Of a DNA stretch of 53,396 bases, positions 24,995 to 33,115 are shown piece by piece. Position 1 is the first letter of the stretch. Every line of letters starts with the position of its first letter. The stretch is from positions 1-53,396 of the forward strand of contig PBOR01000058.1 in NCBI GenBank assembly GCA_002724395.1, read 5' to 3'. The notes under the pieces were generated by a model. It was not told where the DNA came from. It was given only the letters and a program-made list of their open reading frames with translations, and ran no database searches. The DNA is from Rhodospirillaceae bacterium (GTDB lineage Bacteria; Pseudomonadota; Alphaproteobacteria; UBA8366). The position numbers were made by a program, and so were the translations under genes.

Positions 24995-26286
24995 CACGTC
25001 CTCTAGACAAGGTCATCGACAACCACCCCATGCCCAGTTGGCGCCCTGTAGCGTGGACAATCATAGGATTGATCACCATTACCCTAATCTGGGCAGGCTT
25101 TGCACGCCTGGATGTGGTCGCAAAATCTCTCGGTACCGTAGTCCCCCAAGGCCAGATTAAAACAGTACAACATTTAGAGGGCGGAATACTGAGAGAATTC
25201 TTCGTTCGCGAGGGTGATAAAGTCGAGAAAGGCGAAAAACTTGTGCAGCTTGATTTGGGCGCCGCTGGGATGAACGCAGACGAACTTCAGGTTCGTATAG
25301 ATGGATTATATTTAAAACGCGCCCGCCTTCATGCACATATTGAGGGAACTCCATTGAGCTTTCCCAAAGTTGCGGCGGAACGACAGCCTGGCCTCGTTAA
25401 TGCCGAACGACAAGCTTATGATAGCCGCCAAAACCAAGTATCAACTCGCTTAGAGGTGGTTAACAGACAGATCAAACAAAAAGAAGCTGAACTTAAAGAG
25501 TTTCAAGCCCAAAGAAAGTCCACTAAGCTGGCACTTGGCATCGCTCATGAAAGGCGCGCCATAAGCCAAGGCTTGGTCAAAGACAAACTTGTCTCGAAAC
25601 TAGAATTGCTAGAGATCCGCCGCGATATTAGCGAACTAAAAGGCAGGTTATCAGAAATTGAGGCAGCTATCCCTCGCGCCCAGGCAGGTATTGCCGAGGC
25701 AATTGCGCGTCGCGCAGAAGAGATGGTTCTATTTCGAAGTGAATCCGTTGAATTGTTGCGCAAAACCGAAGTCGATCTCGCCCGTCATAGTGAACTTCTT
25801 TCCAAGGCATCCGATCAGGTTCGTCGAACAGAAGTTCTTAGCCCAATAAGAGGAGTAGTCAAAAACCTCTCGAATAATACGGTTGGCGGGGTCGTGCGCG
25901 CTGGCGACCCAATTATGGAAATCGTACCCGTGAATGAAAAACTCGTGATCGAAACTAAATTAAGTCCGACCGATGTAGGATTCGTAAAAAAAAGAATGAA
26001 GGCCATTGTGAAAATAAGCACCTACGAGTTCATCCGCTATGGTGGGCTAGATGGCACTGTGACCCAAGTCGCGGCCGATGCAAACCAAGAGCGCCAATCA
26101 GGCAATCATTACTTTCGCGTTATAGTTGAAACCGATAAAAGTTATCTCCTCAGCGAAGGTAAAAAGTTACCCATTAGCCCTGGCATGCAAGCGGAGGTAG
26201 ACATTCATATTGGTACAAAATCGGTATTTCAATATTTAATCCAGCCAGTTTTAAAGCTAAAACACGAAGCCTTTCGAGAACGTTAG
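24991..26286 (+). CDS. HlyD-family membrane fusion protein of type I secretion
   Basis: Periplasmic adaptor of 431 residues linking the ABC exporter to the TolC-type channel. One membrane segment near the N-terminus (about 20-38, WTIIGLITITLIWAGFARL) is followed by a barrel-sandwich half VQHLEGGILREFFVREGDKVEKGE. A long coiled coil (about 120-280, rich in E/K/R/L) precedes the second half VRRTEVLSPIRGVVKNLSNNTVGGVV, and the end has ISPGMQAEVDIHIGTKSVFQYLIQPVLK, the HlyD C-terminal signature. Its start overlaps the ABC stop by 4 bp. No secreted RTX-type substrate lies nearby. Confidence 0.93.
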   Translation: MTRPLDKVIDNHPMPSWRPVAWTIIGLITITLIWAGFARLDVVAKSLGTVVPQGQIKTVQHLEGGILREFFVREGDKVEKGEKLVQLDLGAAGMNADELQVRIDGLYLKRARLHAHIEGTPLSFPKVAAERQPGLVNAERQAYDSRQNQVSTRLEVVNRQIKQKEAELKEFQAQRKSTKLALGIAHERRAISQGLVKDKLVSKLELLEIRRDISELKGRLSEIEAAIPRAQAGIAEAIARRAEEMVLFRSESVELLRKTEVDLARHSELLSKASDQVRRTEVLSPIRGVVKNLSNNTVGGVVRAGDPIMEIVPVNEKLVIETKLSPTDVGFVKKRMKAIVKISTYEFIRYGGLDGTVTQVAADANQERQSGNHYFRVIVETDKSYLLSEGKKLPISPGMQAEVDIHIGTKSVFQYLIQPVLKLKHEAFRER

Positions 26287-26297
26287 GCTAAACGAAA

Positions 26298-27503
26298 TTG
26301 AACCAGCGGACCATTCTTTCGGTTTGTGGGGCAAGAATCTTCTTGTTCTTGCCCTTTATGACCGTTGCTGGCTGCATTCCTGTATTGATAGAGGAATGGC
26401 AGATTGGTGCTGCAGAGGCCGGCTCTATCGTCTCCGGATTCTATTTCGCTTACGCCTTTTCTTTAATGGGCTTTTCCTGGCTGGGAGATCATATAGGTGC
26501 AAAACGTGCCGTTGAAATTTCCGCCTGGATAACGACCTTCGCATCGGTCTCCTTCGGTTGTTTTGCAAATGACTTTGCGTCGAGCTTAATCTTCTACAGC
26601 CTACTCGGCCTCTCACAGGGAGGCATCTACACGCCTCTCATTGCGCTATTCCGAGAAAACTCAGAACCTAATCGACTTGGCACTGCCATTGGATGGCTCA
26701 TTGCATCCACATCGGTTGGCTACGCAACGTCTCTTTTGTTAACCGGCCTGAGCCTTGCTTATGGTGGTTGGCAGTTCGCTTTTCTACTGACGGGGCTTTT
26801 ACCCGCGATCGGTACTCTGCTTCTTTTGATTGTTATTAGGCCCTTGCCAAATAAAACTCACAACCAAAACCTGACAGCCGGACTTTGGTCACATCTTCGA
26901 AGAAACCGAAAGGCGCGTAAACTGATCATCGGTTATACGGCTCATAACTGGGAGATGATTGGCATGTGGACCTGGGCTCCGGCCCTTATCAGTGCGAGTT
27001 TTGTATTCACTGGAACTACTACCGCATTGGCCACACAGTGGAGCACACAACTGACAACCCTTATGCATGTTTTCGGCGCACTGGCCGCGTACTTTTTTGG
27101 TAAACTTTCTGATATTTTAGGACGCCGAACCATCTTAATATGGACCGCAGCCGTTTCTGCAATTTTCTCATGTGGCATTGGCTTTACTGTTACCGGCTCG
27201 CCTTACGTGATTTCCTTGTTGGTACTGATATATGCGGCCTTTTGTTTGGGAGATTCTCCAGTTCTGTCAACGGCACTAGCCGAAAGTGTTGAGCCGGCCT
27301 ATTTAGGAACTATCTTGGCGCTGCGCTCCCTGGTCGGGTTTATTGCAGCCGCCGTTGCGCCGCTCGTGGCGGGCTGGGTGATTGATCTGCTGAATGATAA
27401 TGGGGCCTCCGCAATGGTCATATGGGGCGGCGGATTTTTAACCTTTGGTGTCGGTGGATTATTAGCAACCCTTTATGCCCTCCATGTTCCAAAGGATCGC
27501 TAG
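26298..27503 (+). CDS. Major facilitator superfamily transporter (12-segment)
   Basis: 401 residues with twelve likely membrane helices. Motif A-like loops are GDHIGAKRAVE after helix 2 and GKLSDILGRRTIL after helix 8. WGGGFLTFGVGGLLATLYA is a late helix. The frame opens at TTG 26298, 11 bp after the HlyD stop, with a stop codon directly upstream, so TTG is the only early start and translation is likely coupled to the upstream gene. No specific substrate can be assigned. It sits between the secretion operon and a 4-oxalocrotonate tautomerase gene. Confidence 0.8.
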   Translation: MNQRTILSVCGARIFLFLPFMTVAGCIPVLIEEWQIGAAEAGSIVSGFYFAYAFSLMGFSWLGDHIGAKRAVEISAWITTFASVSFGCFANDFASSLIFYSLLGLSQGGIYTPLIALFRENSEPNRLGTAIGWLIASTSVGYATSLLLTGLSLAYGGWQFAFLLTGLLPAIGTLLLLIVIRPLPNKTHNQNLTAGLWSHLRRNRKARKLIIGYTAHNWEMIGMWTWAPALISASFVFTGTTTALATQWSTQLTTLMHVFGALAAYFFGKLSDILGRRTILIWTAAVSAIFSCGIGFTVTGSPYVISLLVLIYAAFCLGDSPVLSTALAESVEPAYLGTILALRSLVGFIAAAVAPLVAGWVIDLLNDNGASAMVIWGGGFLTFGVGGLLATLYALHVPKDR

Positions 27504-27564
27504 CCGGCTGCTATTACTTAACGCTATAAATTCGCAAACCAATTGATTTAGTAAAGGAAGTCCA

Positions 27565-27759
27565 ATGCCCTCAATACGTGTTTCTATGTTATCCGGTAAA
27601 ACTAAAGAACAAAAAGCCAAACTTGTCTCTGCAATTGTCAATGCATTTGACGATATGGGTGTCCCAGCTGCCGCCGTCACTACAATTTTCGAAGAAGTCA
27701 GCGCAGAAGAGTGGTATATCGCTACCGAAAGTATCGCAGAAAAGAGAGAAAATACGTAA
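27565..27759 (+). CDS. 4-oxalocrotonate tautomerase family protein
   Basis: A 64-residue subunit of the tautomerase superfamily. The start MPSIRVSMLSGKTKEQKAKLV gives Pro1 after Met removal, the catalytic base of 4-OT enzymes. A typical basic residue pattern is not complete: the Arg at positions 11 and 39 used by 4-OT are not both evident (KTKEQK, FEEVSAEEWYIA), so it may be a related keto-enol tautomerase. A good ribosome site AAGGAAG precedes ATG 27565. It lies 61 bp after the MFS gene on the same strand. Confidence 0.8.
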   Translation: MPSIRVSMLSGKTKEQKAKLVSAIVNAFDDMGVPAAAVTTIFEEVSAEEWYIATESIAEKRENT

Positions 27760-27898
27760 AATATATAAAAAACAATACTCTATCTGGTTTCCCTTATGCG
27801 ATTTAGTAGTATCAATTATGTAATGTAGATACCAATCCTACTTGTATTATCAATGAGGAGGGTTTGGAAGATAAAGTCCAAAAGCGCTAATTTATCTC

Positions 27899-29188
27899 AT
27901 GCCAAAATCTATGATTTTCCGTTTTAGTCTCTATGGGTTCCTCAAAAACCAACAATATTTTGAACCCTTTATAATGCTAGTCTTTTTACAGATGGGACTC
28001 ACATTTACTCTTATTGGGGTCCTAGTTGGCTTACGAGAATTTCTCCGCAATGTCGCTGAAATTCCGTCAGGCGCTATTGCAGATATTTTAGGTCGACGCA
28101 AATCCCTGCTATTTAGCTTCAGTTGTTATATCGTGAGCTTTTCTATTACTGGTACCGTTGGGCTCAATCTCGTGGGTACTTCCTCCATCTATGTAGTTTT
28201 TTCAGCGTTACTGCTTGCCACTGCTTTCTACGCATTGGCCGACGCCTTCCGATCAGGTACACACAAGGCACTCATATTTACTTATCTACGGATCGAAGGA
28301 CGAACAGACGAACGAACGAAGGTTTACGGATTTACTAGATCTTGGAGCAAGTTAGGCTCTGCCTTATCTGTTATTGCAGCCTGCTTTTTTATATATTTAT
28401 CAGATAATTATATATTGATATTCTACCTTTCTATTATCCCGTTCATCTTCAATATGGTTAATGTGGGCACATATCCCAAAGAGCTAGATGGTGATGGGCA
28501 TGCCGAAAATGCCGGTATTCAGGAAATCATCGAACATTTGAAAGCGTCTTTTATTTTAGCCTTCCGCAATCCTGAACTACGTAGCTTAATAATTGAGTCT
28601 ATGAGTTTTGAGGGGTTCTTCAGGGCAATGAAGGATTACCTGCAACCAATCTTAAAAATGGCGGCAATTCCGCTAGCAGCAATACTCTTCACTGATTTAG
28701 CACTTAGTAACACTCAAAAGTCAGTAATCCTTATAGGGCCAGTGTATTTTCTAATGTTTTTGGGCTCTGCGGTTGCTAATCGCAAAGCACACCAATTTGT
28801 GGATTGGGCGGGTGGTGATGAGCCAGCAGCGCTAAAAATGTGGACCTTTCTATTTGTGCTTTATATCGGCCTAGTCCCAGCGCTCTACTATAATGTCTAC
28901 TGGGCAGCGATATCCGGCCTAGTTTTTATTCATCTTTTGCAAAATATTTGGCGTCCACTATTCTTCAGTCGCGTTGATTCCCACGGAGACGAAAAAAAGG
29001 GTGCAACTCTGCTATCTATACAAAGCCAGGCTCAAAGTATTGCTACTATGATTTACGCGCCCATCCTGGGCTATGTCATCGATAGCGTAAGAATACTAGA
29101 ACAACACAATACTACTGGCGAATTCTGGCCAATCGCTGTTTTCGGTGCATTGATTGCCCTTCTCTACCTCCGTCTGGGCAAAGCCTGA
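27899..29188 (+). CDS. Major facilitator superfamily transporter
   Basis: A 429-residue MFS protein with many hydrophobic helices. Motif A-like loop: SGAIADILGRRKSLLFSFSCY. Charged cytoplasmic loops include KGTHKALIFTYLRIEGRTDERTK-like sequence between helices 4 and 5. No strong similarity to a named transporter is apparent to me. ATG 27899 has no close ribosome site; a strong GAGGAGGG at 27855-27862 lies 37 nt upstream and serves a 24-codon overlapping frame starting at ATG 27853. Its 3' end converges with the GST gene across about 180 bp. Confidence 0.78.
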   Translation: MPKSMIFRFSLYGFLKNQQYFEPFIMLVFLQMGLTFTLIGVLVGLREFLRNVAEIPSGAIADILGRRKSLLFSFSCYIVSFSITGTVGLNLVGTSSIYVVFSALLLATAFYALADAFRSGTHKALIFTYLRIEGRTDERTKVYGFTRSWSKLGSALSVIAACFFIYLSDNYILIFYLSIIPFIFNMVNVGTYPKELDGDGHAENAGIQEIIEHLKASFILAFRNPELRSLIIESMSFEGFFRAMKDYLQPILKMAAIPLAAILFTDLALSNTQKSVILIGPVYFLMFLGSAVANRKAHQFVDWAGGDEPAALKMWTFLFVLYIGLVPALYYNVYWAAISGLVFIHLLQNIWRPLFFSRVDSHGDEKKGATLLSIQSQAQSIATMIYAPILGYVIDSVRILEQHNTTGEFWPIAVFGALIALLYLRLGKA

Positions 29189-29369
29189 TCGTAATCATTA
29201 AATAAAATGAGACTGAGCAACGTTTACAGTAAGGTAATCGGATACAATCCAATGCTCACAAGAGAAATTCCACTGCTAATGCTTTGCCCATAACGACCGT
29301 TTAATCCCCCAATTCTATTTCAGGGAAAACGACACTCCAGCATTTCTACTGAAGGCTAAGATCAAATCG

Positions 29370-30017
29370 TCAATGAGCAGAAACGCCGCCCTTTTGGTCG
29401 GGATAATACTCGCCCAGTGTTTCAGCAATCGATTTGCGCGTTTTATAGCGCATGCGAATGCCCTCCAAGTGCGGATAATCGTAAATATTTATAACCTCGC
29501 GCCCTACCAACGCATCGGTAGCGCAAATCATGACCGCATCGGCGAGACCAAACGTGGCCGGTTCGACTAACCAGCCCTGTGAGGCCATATCATCAATTGC
29601 TTGAAGTAATATAAGTCGACGTTCCGCACAACGCGCCAAATATGGATGCTCAGTAATCGGCGGCTTTTCTTCCATACCGCGGATCACCATACCGGTCATC
29701 AACAATTCATAACAAAGCGTCGCAGCGTTTGCTTCCCGCCAACAATCAGGGCCGCTTAGAGAGCGTACTGATTTGCTAGGTCTAGAATCCTCCAGCTGCT
29801 CTAAATAAAGCCAAATTACGCGGGAATCATAAATCGTGTTGCCATCATGCTCCAATGCTGGCACCCGACCTGCAGGATTTAGCTTATACAATTCATCGGG
29901 GGTTACACGCCAAGCCATCTGGCAAAGCTGTGCGTCATGGCCAAACTCCATTGCTGCAATACGCGCTACCCGTGTCGGCGGCGATGTCGGTGTACCATAA
30001 ATTTTCATTTTGGCCAT
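29370..30017 (-). CDS. Glutathione S-transferase family protein
   Basis: A 215-residue protein with an N-terminal thioredoxin-fold GST domain and a C-terminal all-helical domain. MKIYGTPTSPPTRVARIAAMEFG is the first strand and helix; the catalytic-type residue could be Ser in PTSPPT. LNPAGRVPALEHDGNTIYDSRVIWLYLEQ holds the cis-Pro VPAL and the glutathione-binding Asp-Ser. ATG 30017 has GGAG nine nt upstream; the frame opens 13 codons earlier. It is divergent from the TcuA-like gene. Substrate unknown; family members detoxify or isomerise. Confidence 0.85.
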   Translation of the reverse strand: MAKMKIYGTPTSPPTRVARIAAMEFGHDAQLCQMAWRVTPDELYKLNPAGRVPALEHDGNTIYDSRVIWLYLEQLEDSRPSKSVRSLSGPDCWREANAATLCYELLMTGMVIRGMEEKPPITEHPYLARCAERRLILLQAIDDMASQGWLVEPATFGLADAVMICATDALVGREVINIYDYPHLEGIRMRYKTRKSIAETLGEYYPDQKGGVSAH

Positions 30018-30078
30018 GATTTCTAGCTCCCAATTAACTTTTGTGATTTTATACAATAATAGCGGTTTACGCGCCTAC

Positions 30079-30107
30079 TTGGGAGAGACATCCTCATCTC
30101 GTATACT
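30079..30107 (+). promoter_or_regulatory. Probable sigma-70 promoter of the TcuA-like gene
   Basis: TTGGGA (30079-30084), a 17-bp spacer and TATACT (30102-30107) lie 33 bp before the start codon of the flavoprotein gene. Spacing is ideal, the -10 matches five of six and the -35 four of six. Sequence match only. Confidence 0.5.
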
Positions 30108-30139
30108 GCCCATAAGGTTAGCCACTCTAGGGGACGTTC

Positions 30140-31642
30140 ATGCTCAAACTAAAAGACTTTCCAGCAGCTGAAATTGTTATTGTCGGCGCGGGTAATGCAG
30201 CCTGCTGTGCTGCGATGGCAGCGAAAGACGCCGGCGCAAACCCGGTTGTACTGGAAACCGCACCCAAATCAGAACGGGCGGGTAACACTTTTTTTGTTGC
30301 TGGCTCCTCCCGCTGGGTTTTCAATAATGCCGAAGAATTGCAAGAAGTGCTCGATCTCACGGAAGAAGAAAAAGAGATCGTTGATTTCGGAACCTATACT
30401 CGTGAGGATTTTCTCGAAGACTTAGGACGCACAACGAATTATCGCTGTGATCCCGATTTAGCAGAAGTTTTAGTAGACGGTTCCCGAGCAGCCTTAGTCT
30501 GGATGAAATCGAAAGGCGTTAAATTTACCCCTATGTACAAAGGCCAATCGGAAAAAATTGGAGACCGCATTGTTTTTTATGGCGGGCAAGTTTGTATGTT
30601 TTGGGGCGGCGGTGCAGAACTTTCCGCCACCCTGCATAAGGGGCTCGAAGAACACCAAATCCCTGTCCTCTACAATACCACCGGGCTCAGACTTTTGACC
30701 GAAGCGGGCAAAGTCTCTGGTATTATCGCTGAACAAAACGGCGTTGAGCGGCAAATAAAAGCTAAAGCGGTTGTTTTGGCTAGCGGAGGTTTCCAAGCTG
30801 ACCCTGAAATGCGCGCGCGCTATCTCGGTCCAGGCTACGAGCTTGCTAAGATACGCGGCACCCAACACAATAACGGTCTTGGAATCAAGATGGCGCTAGA
30901 TATTGGTGGACGTGCGTGGGGTCATTGGTCCGGTGCCCATGCGGTCGGCTGGGATTTGAACGCTCCGCCTTATGGCGACCGTGTCGTCGGAGATGGCTTT
31001 CAAAAACATTCCTACCCCTACTCCATCATGATCAATGCAGACGGTAAACGGTTCATTGATGAGGGGGCAGACTTTCGACACTTCACCTATGCCAAATATG
31101 GCCATGTGGTCCAGCAACAGCCGGGTATGTTTGCTTGGCAAGTGTTTGACGATCAAATGGAACACATGCTCCGTGACGAGTATCGTATTAAACAGGTTAC
31201 GAAGGTCACCGCAGATACCATTGAGGAACTAGCTGAAAAATTAGAAGGTGTTAACTCAAAGAATTTCCTAGAGACCGTTGCCGAATACAATAAAGCCGTC
31301 AAAACCGATGTTAAATTCAATGCAACCATCCTTGATGGACGTGGAACAGAGGGGCTGGCCCTGCCAAAATCAAACTGGGCGCACACAATTGAGAAACCAC
31401 CCTTCCAGGCATATGCAGTCACGTGTGGCGTTACCTATACCTTCGGCGGTGTAAAAATAGATACCCAAGCACGAGTAGAACATCGCCAAGGACATCCCAT
31501 CCCTGGTCTCTATGCAGCAGGCGAAATGGTCGGCGGACTATTTTATTTCAATTATCCGAGCGGCAGTGGACTGGTAAATGGCGCTGTATTCGGGAAGCTA
31601 GCCGGCACAGAAGCTGGTAATTATATCAAAAATATAGAGTGA
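30140..31642 (+). CDS. FAD-dependent dehydrogenase, TcuA / fumarate-reductase flavoprotein type, copy 1
   Basis: A flavoprotein of 500 residues from the family that includes tricarballylate dehydrogenase TcuA and the flavoprotein of fumarate reductase. FAD-binding loop is IVIVGAGNAACCAAMAAKDAG (12-32), and the C-terminus has the FAD motif GLYAAGEMVGGLFYFNYPSGSGLVNGAVFGKLAG. Fumarate-reductase-like blocks HPIPGLYAAGE and FGGVKIDTQARV are present. A homologue sits at 38770. It is followed after 7 bp by an aspartate-dehydrogenase-like gene, so the pair may oxidise an amino or tricarboxylic acid. No TcuB/TcuC electron carrier is nearby. Confidence 0.85.
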   Translation: MLKLKDFPAAEIVIVGAGNAACCAAMAAKDAGANPVVLETAPKSERAGNTFFVAGSSRWVFNNAEELQEVLDLTEEEKEIVDFGTYTREDFLEDLGRTTNYRCDPDLAEVLVDGSRAALVWMKSKGVKFTPMYKGQSEKIGDRIVFYGGQVCMFWGGGAELSATLHKGLEEHQIPVLYNTTGLRLLTEAGKVSGIIAEQNGVERQIKAKAVVLASGGFQADPEMRARYLGPGYELAKIRGTQHNNGLGIKMALDIGGRAWGHWSGAHAVGWDLNAPPYGDRVVGDGFQKHSYPYSIMINADGKRFIDEGADFRHFTYAKYGHVVQQQPGMFAWQVFDDQMEHMLRDEYRIKQVTKVTADTIEELAEKLEGVNSKNFLETVAEYNKAVKTDVKFNATILDGRGTEGLALPKSNWAHTIEKPPFQAYAVTCGVTYTFGGVKIDTQARVEHRQGHPIPGLYAAGEMVGGLFYFNYPSGSGLVNGAVFGKLAGTEAGNYIKNIE

Positions 31643-31649
31643 ATAATCT

Positions 31650-32456
31650 ATGACTACGCCTTTAAAAATTGCCCAAATAGGTTTTGGTGGCATAGGGCTA
31701 ACCGTCGCCGAAATGCTCGCAAATGATGAAGATTTCAAGTATGTCGCCGCTGCAGCCAGACCTCATCGTGCAAATTCGATCTACGATATCCTAGGCCATA
31801 TCCCTTTAGTAGATAGTCCCAATGACATAATCGCCGCTGAGCCTGATTTGCTTATCGAATGCGCTAGCCATGAAGCATTGCGCGACTATGCAGCGCCAGT
31901 ATTGAATGCAGGTATCGATCTCATTGCTGTCTCCGTGGGCATACTGGCCGATCAAAATGAACGACTTTTGATGATTGCTGCTGCGGAAAAGGGTGGCGCA
32001 TCCTTAGAAATTCCCGCCGGCGCAATCGGCGGACTAGATGTGGTCAGTGCGGCAAAACAAGCAGGACTTGAAGAGATCACTTATATTACGCGCAAAGCGC
32101 CAGAGCTTTGGAAAGGTAGCCCCGCAGAAGACATGCTTGATCTAGAAACCGTCACTGACCCAGTTTTATTTTTTGATGAAAATGCAGCAAAAGGTGCAAG
32201 TATTTTTGAAGAAAAGCTCAATGTTACAGCTACTTTAGCTTTAGCGGGTATCGGCTTTGAGCGAACTCGCGTCAATCTTTGGGCCGATCACGACTATCCG
32301 AACAGTACACATATTATCGAACTGAAAGCCATGACCGGCACTATGCGAATTGAACTAGCCAACACCGTGACACCAACAAACGAAAAGTCATCCTGGTTAA
32401 CTGCAGCAAGTATCGCCCGCGCCGTGAAGAACCGAAGCTTTGTCTTGAAAATTTAG
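31650..32456 (+). CDS. Aspartate dehydrogenase-type protein (NadX family)
   Basis: An NAD(P)-dependent dehydrogenase of 268 residues. The N-terminal Rossmann fold begins IAQIGFGGIGLTVAEML (7-23). The central IPAGAIGGLDVVSAAKQAG and ITRKAPELWKGSPAEDML are typical of NadX. His in WADHDYPNSTHIIE fits the substrate-binding position of the family. The enzyme makes iminoaspartate from aspartate, for NAD synthesis or as the reverse reductive amination. Here no nadA/nadC is near, and it follows the TcuA-like gene by 7 bp, suggesting a catabolic role with that flavoprotein. Confidence 0.83.
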   Translation: MTTPLKIAQIGFGGIGLTVAEMLANDEDFKYVAAAARPHRANSIYDILGHIPLVDSPNDIIAAEPDLLIECASHEALRDYAAPVLNAGIDLIAVSVGILADQNERLLMIAAAEKGGASLEIPAGAIGGLDVVSAAKQAGLEEITYITRKAPELWKGSPAEDMLDLETVTDPVLFFDENAAKGASIFEEKLNVTATLALAGIGFERTRVNLWADHDYPNSTHIIELKAMTGTMRIELANTVTPTNEKSSWLTAASIARAVKNRSFVLKI

Positions 32457-32485
32457 ACGCCAGAAGTCTCCGCTTGAAAGGACTG

Positions 32486-32722
32486 CTAAGCAGCATGTTT
32501 GACGCGTATTTTCTTCTTTCCCAACCTACTGCCGTGTAATTCTTGAATTGCAAAATTACCTTCATGCTCTGAGGCCATTTGAACAAAAGCAAACCCTTTA
32601 GACTTAAGCGTCTTGGCGTCCATTACTAAATCGCATGCCTTTATATCACCGAAATTTTTGAATAATTTTGCCAGTTCATCCTCACTCAAATCACGTGGCA
32701 GATTTAGAACAATTAGTTTCAT
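32486..32722 (-). CDS. RNA-binding protein with a single RRM domain
   Basis: A 78-residue protein made almost entirely of one RNA recognition motif. RNP2 is LIVLNL (3-8) and RNP1 is KGFAFVQM (42-49), with basic C-terminus KKIRVKHAA. Such short RRM proteins in bacteria are often cold-induced RNA chaperones; that role is not shown here. I chose ATG 32722 because GAGG lies 6 nt upstream and the RRM starts there; the frame opens 16 codons earlier. It is a convergent neighbour of the NadX-like gene and diverges from an MmgE/PrpD gene across 393 bp. Confidence 0.9.
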   Translation of the reverse strand: MKLIVLNLPRDLSEDELAKLFKNFGDIKACDLVMDAKTLKSKGFAFVQMASEHEGNFAIQELHGSRLGKKKIRVKHAA

Positions 32723-33115
32723 GGGAACCTCGGTGACCGAAGAGAATTGGTGCGAGTGGTCCCTTATCACGCGGATACCTATGGTACAAATATGAATAAC
32801 TTATCCGGTAATTAAATCTCGATATTCATTTAAAAAATATAAGCTATTCCCAATGGATACTCTAAGCGCGCTCATATTTCTGGAGCTTAATAGTAAATAA
32901 TTTTAACCTTTAAAGAGACCGAAAATCGATTAATTTTCTAGCTCTGTTTGGTCTCTCAAACAAAGTTACGTCGACAGTCATGAACCAATTTTCTTTCTAA
33001 GCCTACTGGCTCCTAGGAAGGCAATTCAGCAAGAAGTTAATTCCCACCCCTTACCAAATCCAACTCTCCCAGTTATAAATTGCTACGCAGACAAACGATA
33101 TTCAGGAGCCTTTCT
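32723..33115. other. Divergent non-coding region between the RRM gene and an MmgE/PrpD gene
   Basis: 393 bp. It holds an overlapping set of inverted repeats at 32914-32962, described separately. The rest is AT-rich and shows no gene. Promoters for both flanking genes must lie here, but I cannot assign boxes with confidence. Confidence 0.5.
32914..32962. repeat. Nested, mutually exclusive inverted repeats
   Basis: AGAGACC (32914-32920) pairs with GGTCTCT (32950-32956); inside it GAAAAT (32921-32926) pairs with ATTTTC (32933-32938). TGTTTG (32945-32950) can instead pair with CAAACA (32957-32962), which would place GGTCTC in its loop. The two arrangements exclude each other. It could be a transcription-factor site or an RNA switch in the leader of either flanking gene. 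Confidence 0.35.
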
